Shown: positions 47,247 to 64,000 of the stretch, piece after piece
Numbering within the stretch: position 1 is the stretch's first letter
Layout of the letters: each line of letters starts with the position of its first letter
Notes under the pieces: model-generated
Seen by the model: the letters and a program-made list of their open reading frames with translations, nothing else
What the model was told of the DNA's origin: nothing
Database searches by the model: none
NCBI RefSeq assembly: GCF_035582795.1
Contig: NC_134390.1
Coordinates: 1,379,560 to 1,443,559 of the forward strand
DNA: 64,000 nt
Direction of reading: 5' to 3'
Source: Mycteria americana
Lineage: Eukaryota; Chordata; Aves; Ciconiiformes; Ciconiidae
Position numbers and translations under genes: made by a program

Positions 47247-50200
47247 CAGGGGACAGTCCAGACCCGGCGATGAGAAGTGCTGAGCGGGTGCGAGACCCTA
47301 CTTAAAGCCGTGCTGACCCCCAGCCGGGGCCGGGAGCTGGTGCGATGCTGCAGCCCCGTGCGAGGCCGCGGGTCCCTGCCTCGTCGTGGGCGCAGGCTGG
47401 CGAGGACGATGGGCTCCCGGTGCCCGGCGCCTTCGCCTTCGGGGTGCGTCTGGGGGAAGCCACAGTGCAAAAAAAAAAAAAAAATCTGCTCTCCACCCTG
47501 GTCTCACGTTTCGAAAGGCCAGAGGGAGTGGGAAAGGGAGGAAAGTGGCCTTTCTGAGACAAAATAAATCATAGCAAATTCCTGCAAAGGGGCCCAAGTG
47601 ATGCCCGGGCAGTCAGGGACCCTCTGCCGTGGCTCGTGTCCCTGCCACGAGCACCGCTGAGCCTCCTGCCTTGGGGTTTTGCCACTTAACAGCCCTGAAT
47701 TTCAGGCCAAATCTGCAGATATAGGTGCAGCCGCGGGCTAAAGATGTTGACCAGCTCGCAGGGGGATTTCATTTAAGGATGTGCCACATTTAAACTCTCG
47801 TTTTCCTGCAAACCTTGCTAAGATCTCTTCTAACCCACAGAAAAACTGCCTGTTTTCTAAATCCATGTATAGATTTCAATTCTTGGGGGCAGACCCCGTT
47901 GTTTAAAAGCTGATGAGAAAGACTGTCCTTGCTGGAAGCAGGATTGCTGCCCCTTAGCCAGGGCTGGGTGCCGCTGGGGCCACCTTCCCCTTCGGGACAG
48001 CCAGGAGCAAGTAGGAGCCAGGAGCCAGGAACAAGTAGCGTGTGGCTACTTGTTCTCACTTCAAGAAGCCAAAAAGCTGCCAGGGACAGGCGGGATGCTG
48101 AGCCCCCTGAGCAGAGCAAGCCCCTACCCCCCAGAGCCTCCCTCACCCTCTTCTGGGCATCATATTTTTGCAGCCCTGTGAGGTTTGCAGTTTTCAGCCG
48201 GGTTATCCCCTTTCGGGGGATGCGGGGTGGCTCCGTGCGCGCTCCCAAAAGACGGGGGCTGCTCGGCACGGCTCTGCCCTGCTCCCGGGGTCACAAGAGA
48301 GGTGGAATCAGCCCAGCGGGAGCGTGGGTTTCTTCGGCGGACGGTTTTTAAGAGCTTCAGCACTGTGCTGACGGAGTCCGGGCCGACCAGCCGTGCACTT
48401 CGTTAAAGCCCGGCTAAAGGCGTTTTCGCCCCGGGGAGGTGTGGGGTTTTTGAGTCCCCTCCCCATCGCCCCCAGACTCGGGGCCGTTGCTCTCGGCGCA
48501 CGCGTGCCTGCTCCCGGTTGCGTGTGTGGGCTGACGTGCCGCTCTGCGTCCGGTCATTGACTTGTAGACCTGTTTATTTAAGCGGAGTGCTTGGCAGGAA
48601 TTGGGTTCCCATGATAAACAGAGGAATTAAAGACCCTTAGCGCTCTTAAAGACATCGCTGCTAAATGAAAAAGCCTCCATGTAAAAATCCCTCATGTCCT
48701 GCGAGCGTGGTACTCTCAGCCTGCTTATCATGGCGGGTTAACATAAATCCCAAGCGGCTCCAGTGCCTTGAGGCAAAGCATCCTTCAGCTGAACGGATAC
48801 TGATCTGCTTTGTGCCAACCTGCAGCGGTATTCGGGTACCAATTAGCAACTCCCAGTTGGGCAGGGAAGTAATGGGAGGAGGATTTGCTAAGCAAAGACC
48901 AAAAAGAGGGAACAGCCACAGGGGAAGCGATGCTGGAGTTGGAAAGGCTGCGTCTCGCTCTCCCGTAAGTGAATTAACCCAACGCTTGCAATGGGACTGT
49001 AATTTTATAATGTAAAGCAGCTAATGGCTGCTGCGAGCGCTGGCATACTGGTCTCCACTGGAACTCAGCCTATTAAATATCAAAGGGCGCTGGAATAGCT
49101 GGATGTGGATATGCCCTTGTTAACCAGGAGACATCATCCGGGGAAAGAGGGATTGAGCCCTCAGGCAAGAAAAATCATGTTTGAAGTCCCCCAAGCTCAC
49201 GGTTTTTCAGCACAGTCTTGAGCACATTAAAATGGTTTCTTTTCCTGCTGGAGGAGAAAATGAGGCTGGAAGCTGAAACTGCTGGGGGGGAAAGACTGGT
49301 GGAGTTGCAAGGGGTGATATTCCTTGCCCTTCATGTGTCTCCCTGGATTTATTGTCTTTCTCGCGTTGCCCTCACTTAATTGTCTATCCTGAAAGACCTT
49401 GGATAAATCTTCCCTTTGGGGACCGTTGCTCTTGCTTGGAGTCTGCTTTGTCGGGTGGATGTTTCATTTTCTTTTATTTATAAATACGTCTCATTGCACA
49501 GTATTAAAGCACCAGGGTATTAAAGGAGCTTGGGGAGAGCTCCCTCCCCTCTTCAGATCTGCTCAGAAAATGCACTTAAAGCAGCATCTGCTTCAAAAAG
49601 CCGAGATCCCTCCGCAGACTGGCAAGAACGCACAGTCCCGCCTGGCTGAGCTCTCTTGCCACTCCAGATCAGGCCTTTAAAAGCAGCGAGAAGCGGCTCC
49701 ATTCGCTCGCTGCTGGTTAAACTGGCCAAGGTGGCCCAGGACCCCCGGGCTGGGTTAGAGCAAGCCCAGGTGCTGGGCTCCTCCGTAGCCAGGTCCGGAG
49801 GGTGGGGAGTTGGGCTGGCAGGAACCACCTCGCTTTCACTTTTAGTTTGAGCTCCCACCAGAGACGAGGAGTTGCCCAAATCCTGGGAAATCTGTGCCTG
49901 GGTGGTTTTTCTTTTGCCCATTTGGATCAAGGGCTATGTTAAGTACCAGCCACGCTCCGTGCTCCCATCCACGGGCTCTGGCAGGATGCTTCTGGGATTC
50001 GCTCCTCGCTCTGGCGTGGAGCAGGTTTAGAGACCAAAAGTTTCCTCCGAAGGCCGCTGTCTCCCCCCTCCAAACGCGGAGCCGGCGTAGCATTTGCCAC
50101 GGCGTCCGTAGGGTGGACAGGTAGAAGAAGAGCTGTTTGGTGCCTCGAAGGCTCCAGCTTTAGGGCTCCGAGGCAGGAGGAGCTGCCCCAGATGAGGGAC

Positions 50201-53200
50201 GCGGAACATCCCCCGGCATCCCAGGGCTGATCTCATGCACTGGCTGCGGGTAAGGATGCAGGACCAGGATGCTCAGCCCGGCCGTGACCAGCCCGCGCCG
50301 TGCCGGGGCCGTCGGGGGACGCCCCGACTGCTGTGTCGGAGCAAGGGGTGGCATAACCTTGATGTCCCGGAGCTGCTCTGCCGCAGTTGCCAGAGCCCAG
50401 CCTGAAGCGGGGAGAGCCACAGGCTGCCCCGTGCTCCCTCTCCGGGGCCCTTGGCCTGAGAGCATCCAGCCCAAGAACACGTCAAAGAGGAGACTGGGGC
50501 TGCCATTAATTTCACCGTCAGAAAAACCTTTTTCTAGCAAAAGCTTCCACTTTTCTATTAAAGACGGAAGAACTCAACACCAAACCTGCCCGGGGGGACC
50601 GGGCTCCTCTCCGTCGCAGGAAGGCAGGTTCTCAGCACTACTCAGGATTAGTTAAAATTAAAACAGAGATAAAATTACAGAGCCAGCCCTCACGAGCATT
50701 AAAATGTCTGCCGGTTTACGATCCCCGCGAGGAGACGGGCTCGCTGGATCTCAACTGCGTTCGCTTAGCCCAGAGGAATGCCTTTGAAACGAGCCCGTAT
50801 TTCATCGCCGAATGTCATGGGAATGCACCTGGGATCTGAGGGGGAACGAAGGAGACGCGTTAACGAGACGGGCTTTGCATTTCATTTCCTTTTATAGGGC
50901 TGTACCTGAACAGGGACGAGGGTGTTAATGCAGCGGAGGGCGGGAAGGGCAGTTGTCAGCCGGGGCATCGAGGACAGGCTCGCAGAGCGCTGTGTCTCCC
51001 CGGCTCCGGGGTCTGCTCCACGCCAGCCCCGCGAATGTCCGTCCCCAAGCCCTGCACGCTGGGAGCGGGGCTGGCCTCCTCTGGAGGCTCCCGTAGCCCT
51101 TCGGCTGCCTTCAAAATCATGCCGTCAGTGCGTTATTTGGCGTTCGACCTTGTTGGCTTGAGGCGTGGCTGTGCCGAGAGGCAAGGGGAGGATGTTAACT
51201 TTTATACGGGCTGGGTCGAGATGCTCCTGCCTGGGCCTCCCACAACCCAGGACAGCCCTGTGCCGTGCCACTTGGATGCCGGCCTTTTTGGTTGCCCGTT
51301 GTGCCAGGCACTGTTGCCCTTGAGCACCGTGGACGTGCACAGGGCCCGTCACAGACCTTTTGGACCACGGTCCCAAAGGGACGGCAATGGGACACATCGG
51401 GCTTTGGGGATTTTTTTCTCTCTCTGCCACCTGGCTGGGGCAGGCTCTGTCCTGCCCGCAAGCCCCAAGGGCAGCCCTGCTGCAGAGAGGGTGGGCAGGG
51501 GCCGCCCCCAGCAGCCTGCTGGCCCCGTCTGCATTACCTCAGCCAGTGCCCAGGGGTGAATTACCGGAGGGTTTGATTTATTCCTCGCTAGGCTCCTCTC
51601 CAGAGAGTTGAAGGTCTCCGCTATTGTGCAAGGAGGGACTAGAAAAGCAGGAGGCAAAGCGGGGAGGGGGATGAAATAAAACCAGAGACCTGGGGGTGGT
51701 GGGGAGGAAGCCCAGAGAGCACCAGGGCCAGCAAAATGAAGCCATTACCCCACCGGGCTTGATTTCCCTCGGCCCCCCCATGCCCGGTGGCTCAAGACCT
51801 GCTGGAGCCCTTTCTGAACTCCTCCAGCCCCTGCAGGAGACGTTTCCCCCCGCCCAAGGTCCGGCTCAGGCTGCCGGCTTGGCTCGCTCTGCTCTTGCGC
51901 TCGCTTCACCCGCACCACAGCCCCTGGCTCCAGGCCGGTGTCTGGCGTCGGCTGGAGGCGCCTGGCAGCTCCGCGGGGTCCCCTCCAGCGTCACCCGCCC
52001 TGGGGACAGCCTGTCATCCTCCGGGCCGGAGAGGGAACAGTCCATCACGGGCTAACGCCGGCCCTCCCCATGGAGGGGAAGGAAGGCGAGATGAGCGGTT
52101 TGGCTGCTTTCCTTCTCCGTCCTCCCGGAGAAGCATATTTGGGGTAAAAGCTGTGATTTTTTTTGGGTTGCTCACCGTCCCGGGCTCAGGTGCGGGGGCA
52201 TTTCCCAGCGCGTCGCATGCAAACTCTTGCGGCTACGGGGAAGTCTGCGAATGCAAAGCACGAAGGCTCGGGAGCCAGCAACCGAGCGTGGCTCTTCCCC
52301 CCGTTGGCTTCCCAGCCGAGCGCCAGCTTTTGCATGATTTTTGGGAAGCCTGGGCTGGCTGTGCCGAACCAAAACCTCGGTGCCTTGGCAGCCAGGCTGA
52401 CCCTGCCTGTCTCCCCTTAGGTCTCACGCCTCCGCCTCAATGGAAACAAGCAGCAGCTCGCCAGCGCCCGGGCACCCAGACCCAGCCGCCCCGCTCTCCT
52501 CCAGCACCCGAAAAACGACAGCAAGCCTCCTCGGCGAGCAGGAGAGCACGAGCCCCATCCCACCCCGCCGGCCCCCTCGCCCGGGGCTGCTCTGACCCCC
52601 TCCAAACCCTGGGGCTGGGGCAGAGGGACCCGAACCAGGACCCAGGTGGTTTTGCTTGGAACGAGCTTGGTTGGATGCTGTCTATGGAACTCTTTAGGGA
52701 GTAATTTATTTTTGACTCGCAGGTAAGAAATAGGCGAGTTATCTACTCCGCTACTAGCCGCCTGCTTCCCGAGCCTGCAGGGAAGCCAACGTCCCCCGGC
52801 TCAGCGGGCTCGGTCCTCCCCGCGTCCCCCCGCCGCCTGCAGCCAGCCTGGGCAGCCCCGCAGCCAGGACGTGCAGGCAGCTGCCTTCTGCCAGGAGCAG
52901 GCAGGACAACTCCTCCTGGGACGACGGGAAGGGCTCGAGCCGTCCCTCGCCGGTCTGCTCCTCGCTGCTTCCTAGACACCCCCCCCCCCGACCCCCCCGG
53001 GGACGCGAAAACGCAGCGAGCAAGGGTTTGGCCAAGGAGCGAGCACGGAGCCCCGCACGGCTCGTGGGTTACGTCCACTTTTATCCTGCTCGGAAGCTCT
53101 GCACCGTAATGACACCACGGTTTGTATCGCTGCCTGGCACGCAGAGCGGATGTGGGGGGGCTGCTGAACCCCTCAACGAACCCCGAGGGTCACGACACCC

Positions 53201-53621
53201 TCCGCTCACTTGTATCCCGTGGACGCGTCTCAAAATCTGTCGGAACAACCCAATCTCTTCAAAATTCTTGGAAAATAAGGCTGGAGAGGTTGCACACAGC
53301 CCCTTCCCTCTTCCCCGCAAGAGGGGGAGAGTTCGGGGACGTCTCGGGAGCCCTGGGGGGGTTCAGGCTCTTTTGGGGAGATGCAGAAATGCCGGGGGGA
53401 TGACGGAGGGGCGTCGGGGTTTCCGGATGATCCCAATAAAGTCCAGGGGGGAATTTTCCAGGGTTCAATCCTTTTGTTTCCTAAGGAAATGGTGCTGTTG
53501 TAAGCACGAGGCGGCGTGGCCGTGCGCCCACCCCTGCACCCTCCATCAGCGCTGGTGCTCGGCCAGTTTTATTTAAATTGGGCAAAAGAATCAGGTATTT
53601 TTGCTCGTTATAGCAGAAAAA

Positions 53622-53634
53622 GGGGGGGGGGGGG
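53622..53634. repeat. Poly(G) tract, 13 bases
   Basis: An uninterrupted G run after GCAGAAAAA. Long G homopolymers are often misassembled or miscounted, so the length is uncertain. Confidence 0.75.
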
Positions 53635-53696
53635 AAGCCCCTGTAAGTGAGGCTGCAAGAAGCGCGCAACCCAAAATGATCCACGTGGGAGAGAAG

Positions 53697-54131
53697 TGTT
53701 ACGAATGACTCAACAGCAGAGTTTCAATTAGTGATCACGCTTTATTACACACCAGAGAATCCAACGAGAAGCGACAGCAAGGCTCAGACTACCTTCTTCT
53801 ATATAATCCTCAATTTTTATGTACACCGTGAGTGGATTCCCTGCTCTGGGGAGCCGACCGCAGCCTTTAAAAAGATCTGAATGTGCTTAAAAAAATAAAA
53901 ATTCCATTAAAAATAGGGTTGTGGATGGCTTCGTTAACCGCATCGGAGGAAGTATTTTACACATGAAAAATGAAACCACCTTTAGAAATATAAATTTTCT
54001 TTTGAAAAAAATAAAATGTGCTTTAAAAATAAAGGGGAAACACCTCTTTGTGAAGTGGAGACTCAGGCTTCCAACCCTGGCTTTAAAAAAAAGGGGAAAG
54101 TATCCTTTTAAAAATTAGTTTTTAAGTAACA
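53697..54131 (-). mobile_element. Solo-LTR-like fossil of an endogenous retrovirus
   Basis: Read on the minus strand, the 435 bases begin TGTTAC and end GTAACA (6-bp inverted ends with the TG...CA rule). They contain a TATATAG box, then about 65 bases on AATAAAGC, and a short final part, which is the U3-R-U5 layout of a retroviral LTR. No internal retroviral region or second LTR is recognised next to it, and no clear target duplication is seen. The family was not identified; it appears old. Bounds rest on the inverted ends and are tentative. Confidence 0.45.
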
Positions 54132-56334
54132 TTTTGTTGAGTCTTTTTTTTTAAAAAAAAACCCAAATCGCTGTATTGATTGATTTTAAGCCCTAAGGCT
54201 TAGGAACAGGTTCCTTCCTTACGTCAGCCCTAAGGAAGGGACAATTTGAACCAAGGTCTTGGGTTTTTTCAATGCTCACAGTCCCGCTCGTGGAGGTTGT
54301 TACCAAAGACACAGAAAGCCGGGGGGGACAAGGCGCCTGGGGCAAGGAGGGATGGATCTGGAGATGTTCTGGCCCTTAACATCTTCGTGAGCCGTGGGGG
54401 AAACCCCCCAATAAACCCTGACCCCGAGGGACGGCCGCCCCAGCACGAGGTTGGGCGTCCCACAGCACCCTCGGCGTGGGTGGCCACGCCGCCGCTTGGC
54501 TTTTCTTGCCACACCGACAAACCTTCCCGCCGGCTGGGCAGTGCCAGTGACTTCTGTGGGACCCGCTGCCCCTTTTGGAGGTCCCATTCGTTTATAACGG
54601 CGCGGAGCGTGCTCGTCCAGGATGCACGGGCGTGGCAACAGGGATGGCTGCAGAGGGGAGCTCCTCCCTGGAGCTAGAGGAGATGTCCGCCATCGGCTTC
54701 GCGGTGGGACTCCTCTGCCTGACGTTCAGCTGTTAAAATCGGGCAGATGGGAGCTCGGTGAGGTCCCTCCCTCCATCCTAACCCAGAAGTGGTGGGAGCA
54801 CCCATGCAGCGATGCACCCACCCAGACCCGGGCTTCAGCATCACCACGGCAGGACCTCACCATGGGACCCCACCACCTCCTCCAGCCTCCGCGCTCAGCA
54901 GACACCACTGAAAGGGGTGTCTGGGGGGACCTGGGGATGAGGAGGTGCTACCCCACAGGGAGGGGGAACCCTTCCAAGGAAGCACGTAACCCCGCTAGAA
55001 AAAAAATGTGCTCGCACGAACGCCCACGCCTCGCCGATGCGTCGTCTGGCCCCGTCTTCAGGGTTGAAACCACAAGCGACCGGTTGGCAGATGGGGCCGG
55101 TGCTTCCCGTGAGCCGTTCGGCACATCGGCCGGGGTGACGCAACAGGGGAGCGAAGGCAGAGGGGCTGCTCAGGGTTTCGGCTCCGGTTGGGGGTGACCT
55201 ACCACGTGGGGTGCAAAGGATGAGTGGCTTCTTGGCCACCCACCCCAGCCCAGGCTGGGTGATGCTCGTGGAGGTCTTGCTGGGTGCTCCTAGCCAGACC
55301 TGCCAGGCTGGAGGCTGGGAAGGGCCGGGCCTTGAATTCATGAGCTTAATTAGTCACAGCTTTTTTTTTTTTTCCTTTGGTGTCTTGCCCTGATAGACCC
55401 AGAGGAAACCTGAAAATGTTAAATTCTAAAGAAGTTAAGAAGTGAGGAAAGAGGCCGTTTGCTTGGGGCACGTCTCTGTAACAGCTTCCACAGCTGAGCT
55501 CACCCAGTCGCAACCACAGCTTTCTCCTGGAGGAAACTGGGGCACAAACTCCCCTTCCACGTTGAGCTTTGGGCTTCCTCGGAGGCGAGGAGCAGCCGTG
55601 GGCAGGGTCGCATCAGGACTGCTCCTGCGTGGACCCACTGGGACCCACTGGGAGAAATGGGAGCGAGGTTGGGACAGAGCAGGGAAGGGAAAGCGAGGCT
55701 GACGGAGGGAGAGGTGGTGGCACCGGGGGAGCCACGGCGTGGGGGCTGTGGGGTGCCCAGCTCAGCCGAGGGGATGGAGCAGAGGGAAGGGGCCGCAGTG
55801 GTTGGCACCGGGGGAAGGGGTGGCAGCACCAGCCTCGGCTTGGGGACCCCCGAAACACTCAAGTGCCCCAAGGCTGGAGAAGCAGCAGGTCCTTCCCGCC
55901 ACCCCACAGCCCACCCTGGGGGGGGAGACCCACAGGATGGAGGGACAGCATCTACAAATGCCAGGCTCCGGAGAAGACAGCGAGAGGTTTTGGGGTGCCT
56001 TTTAACCCCTTCCTGCCCAAGCTGTCCCGCTGCAATGTGTCGCTCTCTCTCCCGTCCAGCAAGAGGCTGCTGCGGAGGGTGCCCATCCCAGTAACCACCT
56101 TGCAGGGTGCCCATCCCAGTACCACCCTGCAGGGTGCCCATCCCAGTACCACCCTGCAGGGTGAGCGCGGGTACTGGAGCCCCGGCAGCAAGGAAGCAGC
56201 CGCCAGCGGGGTGTGGGCAGTGCTGCAGCGTGCCCACGAGGACTTCTCTGCGTGTCACCCGGCCGTAAGGGAGCTCACGCCCTCCCCGGTCTCTGTGCCA
56301 CTGGCCGGCGCTGCTGGACCCCAGCTCTGGGCAA
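54132..56334. other. Intergenic DNA downstream of HDAC7
   Basis: This part is GC-rich. A T run lies near 55361-55373, a 10-bp doublet (GGACCCACTG) at about 55631-55650 and a 27-bp tandem repeat at 56077-56158. The long + frame 55569-56798 (409 codons) crosses repeats and a T26 run and has no recognisable domain. I see no gene. Confidence 0.45.
56077..56158. repeat. 27-bp tandem repeat, three copies
   Basis: A unit beginning GGGTGCCCATCCCAGTA and ending CCTGCA is repeated at 56077-56104 (28 bases, one extra A), 56105-56131 and 56132-56158. Copies 2 and 3 are identical, indicating recent duplication. Confidence 0.85.
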
Positions 56335-56398
56335 TCGGAGACACAGAAATGTTTTATTCTTCCAAGGTCCTTTCTTTTTTTCCCTTTCTCTCTTGTTA

Positions 56399-56429
<31 letters not shown>

Positions 56430-57911
56430 ACAAAATCTCCTCCCTGTGCCTGCAGACGGACCTGGCCACCTCCCGAGCTCAGCCAGGTCTCAGTGTCCCG
56501 TCCATCCCCTCCGCCCCAGCCCAGCTGTCCCCAAACCCCGCTGCAGCCCAGCACCGTGATGCCCGAGCAGGGACCTGGCCTTGTGGGGCAACCCCTGGGA
56601 CACAGGAAAGACATGGGGAAGGCTCTCGGGGTGAGGAGCCACACGATGATGCCCTGTTGCAGTACGAGATGGGAAGAAGGCAAACGTAGATGGACACCTC
56701 ATTTTGGGGGGCCTGACCCTGCCTCTGTCACCCCAAGAGGGCCTGGACAGAGACAGGCACGGCCTTGCCGGGGCTTTGGGCATCCCTGGGGGGGCTGAGC
56801 ACCAAGCAGAGGGCGACAGGACTTGATTCCATCTCAGCTGGAGAAGAGGAGCCCAGCGGGGTGCTGGGGGGGGGCTGGGGTGCAGCTGCAGGGCGGGCTC
56901 AGGGGGGTGACTGGAAGACAGCTGGGCTGCCCCTGCTTTAGGGATTCCAGGGGTCTACATGGATACAGATCCTCAGGTCAGCGGGTTGCTGAAAAGGGTT
57001 CAAGGCACCTTGGTAACGTCCACACGAAGCGGTGTTTGTTCCCAAAATTCCCATGGAAAGAAGAGTACGTAAGGTTCACATTAGCACACGTCAATTGTAT
57101 ATAGTGCAAATCAGAGCCCCAGCACCAGAGGGTTCGCGCTCTGGTTAGTGGTTAGGATGTCCCACGGGTGCAATCCTGGGCACTGCAGACACTCCAGCCC
57201 TTGCTCTTCCCCAACTGCAAGGTGATCGGCGCATCATGCACAGCCGTCCAAACCCTCCTCGTGCAGAAGGAGGTCATACCCCGTCTCACTGTCACGCTCG
57301 CTCCCTCCTCGTGCCCTACCAGAGGAAGGGGAGCCAGGAAGCCTTCATGACAAGACACAGAGAGCCTGTCCCTCCCGAGCAAAACACAGGGCTGCTTCTC
57401 AAAGGCATCGCTGCCTGGCCAGAGAGGAGCTCTGGGTGCAGTCCCAAAGGCGGCTCTAACCACCCGCAGCACGGCCACAACATCCATCCCAACACCCACC
57501 CCCTTCCCCAAGGGTGAGGAAGATCCCAGGAGAAGGGCAGGTCTGCATCTGGCTGCCACCGCAGCCAGAGGGGTGGAGGCCTGTCACGCATGTCCTCAGA
57601 GGGGTTTCAGGTCCCGAAGGTTGGGGACTGATTGCAGGCACGGTCTAGGTTTGCAAAGGCCACGCCGTGCAGAGGGAGTTTGTGGTTTTCCATCGGTCCC
57701 GAGCAGGAGGACATCTTCCAGGTGGCTGCAGGAGCATCCTTTCTGGGAGACCTGCAGAGGCGGCGGCCAAAGGTCCAGGCCATTTCAGGACCATGACTCG
57801 GGGAGTGAGGATGACGTGGCAAACGGGAAGCCAGGAGTGAAGAGCGAGCGCTGGGCTCAGGAGAGGCCAGCCACATCCCGGAAGCAGGGGAGCAGAGAAT
57901 GTCACCGCTCA
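56335..57911 (-). other. HDAC7: Probable 3' UTR of HDAC7
   Basis: Downstream of the stop (57912-57914) on the minus strand, the first AATAAA is at 56353-56358, read as GAATAAAACATTTCTGTGTCTCC, with a GU-rich element at a suitable distance. This gives a UTR of about 1.6 kb, similar to the mammalian length. A poly(A) run (T26 on +, 56400-56425) lies inside it and could cause internal priming. The end is inferred. Confidence 0.45.
56400..56425. repeat. Poly(T) tract, 26 bases (A-run on minus strand)
   Basis: A simple homopolymer within the presumed HDAC7 3' UTR; no retroposon is attached. Confidence 0.85.
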
Positions 57912-63707
<5,796 letters not shown>

Positions 63708-64000
63708 CTGCAACGCACAAGGAGAGCTGCTGTCCCGAGACTGGACTGGACACCCAAGCCTCGATGGTGCTGACCCTACTTCAGCTCCTTTTCAGGGGCT
63801 GGCTGAGACCCTAAATGCCCGTAACTATTTGCTTTGATTGAAACACCTCCATCAAACCATGGGAGCCTCTGTCTCAACATGCATGAAGCAAATCCTGCCT
63901 TGGATATATAAGAGAGCCGAACCTTGCCAGCGTCGCTGGACCAGGATGGCAGTCAAGGAGCCAGATGGGCAAGTCCTGCTTGGAGAAGCCACCTTAGATA
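63708..64000 (-). other. HDAC7: HDAC7 intron (incomplete)
   Basis: Intron sequence upstream of the exon at 63574-63707 running to the window edge. No donor exon is recognised. Confidence 0.8.

Larger units (their letters stand above)
46711..53696. other. Intergenic DNA between TWIST3 and HDAC7, no gene recognised
   Basis: This stretch is GC-rich with scattered CpG-dense stretches (about 48180-48560, 50980-51080, 52200-53060). Open frames up to 305 codons (51787-52704 +) are low-complexity Pro/Ser/Ala/Arg sequences without recognisable domains. Apart from small repeats I see no structured element. Confidence 0.5.

Noticed and set aside
51787-52704. 305-codon plus-strand frame
   Set aside because: Low-complexity Pro/Ser/Ala/Arg sequence in GC-rich DNA without homology.
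55569-56798. 409-codon plus-strand frame
   Set aside because: It crosses a tandem repeat and a T26 run (Phe run) opposite the HDAC7 3' UTR; not protein-like.

Overview
This is vertebrate nuclear DNA, most likely from a bird. Genes are split by GT-AG introns, coding density is low, the dispersed repeats I recognise are CR1-type LINE fragments (one ends in the typical GATTCTGTG tail), and GC-rich, C-rich minisatellite stretches alternate with AT-rich intron and intergenic DNA. A turtle or crocodilian cannot be excluded, since they also carry CR1. The gene order matches human 12q13.11 (SLC48A1 forward, HDAC7 reverse), except that a bHLH gene, which mammals lack at this place, lies between them.

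Layout: 1-7880 is intergenic, with a degenerate telomere-like repeat (about 2570-2645), small minisatellites and an old CR1 copy (about 6930-7345). 7881-9130 is a 1.2-kb C-rich minisatellite (G-rich on the minus strand). It ends at a near-consensus CTCF motif (9138-9156) and a GC-box CpG promoter. SLC48A1 (HRG1, heme transporter) follows on + with coding exons 9241-9379, 20044-20211 and 22154-22290, then a long 3' UTR to about 25.0-25.1 kb. From about 25.1 to 45.4 kb I find no gene, only two old CR1 pieces, simple repeats and an isolated CpG-rich patch. 45417-45902 is an intact single-exon Twist-family gene on +, best read as TWIST3. 45.9-56.3 kb is intergenic, with a triplicated 20-bp AT-rich repeat and a solo-LTR-like fossil (about 53697-54131). 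The last 13 coding exons of HDAC7 (57912-63707, minus strand) encode about 431 residues, essentially the whole class IIa deacetylase domain and the C-terminal export tail. The 5' half of HDAC7 lies beyond the right edge.

How it fits together: TWIST3 and HDAC7 face each other tail to tail, as TWIST1/HDAC9 and TWIST2/HDAC4 do in other vertebrates. The window therefore looks like a third TWIST-class IIa HDAC pair from the two early vertebrate genome duplications. SLC48A1 is a separate housekeeping or heme-handling neighbour. Its introns carry several MARE/ARE-like sequences (two sharing a 9-mer, 31 bp apart, in intron 2), which would suit heme/BACH1/NRF2 control. All gene calls rest on reading the translated sequence against remembered family sequences; no database search was run.
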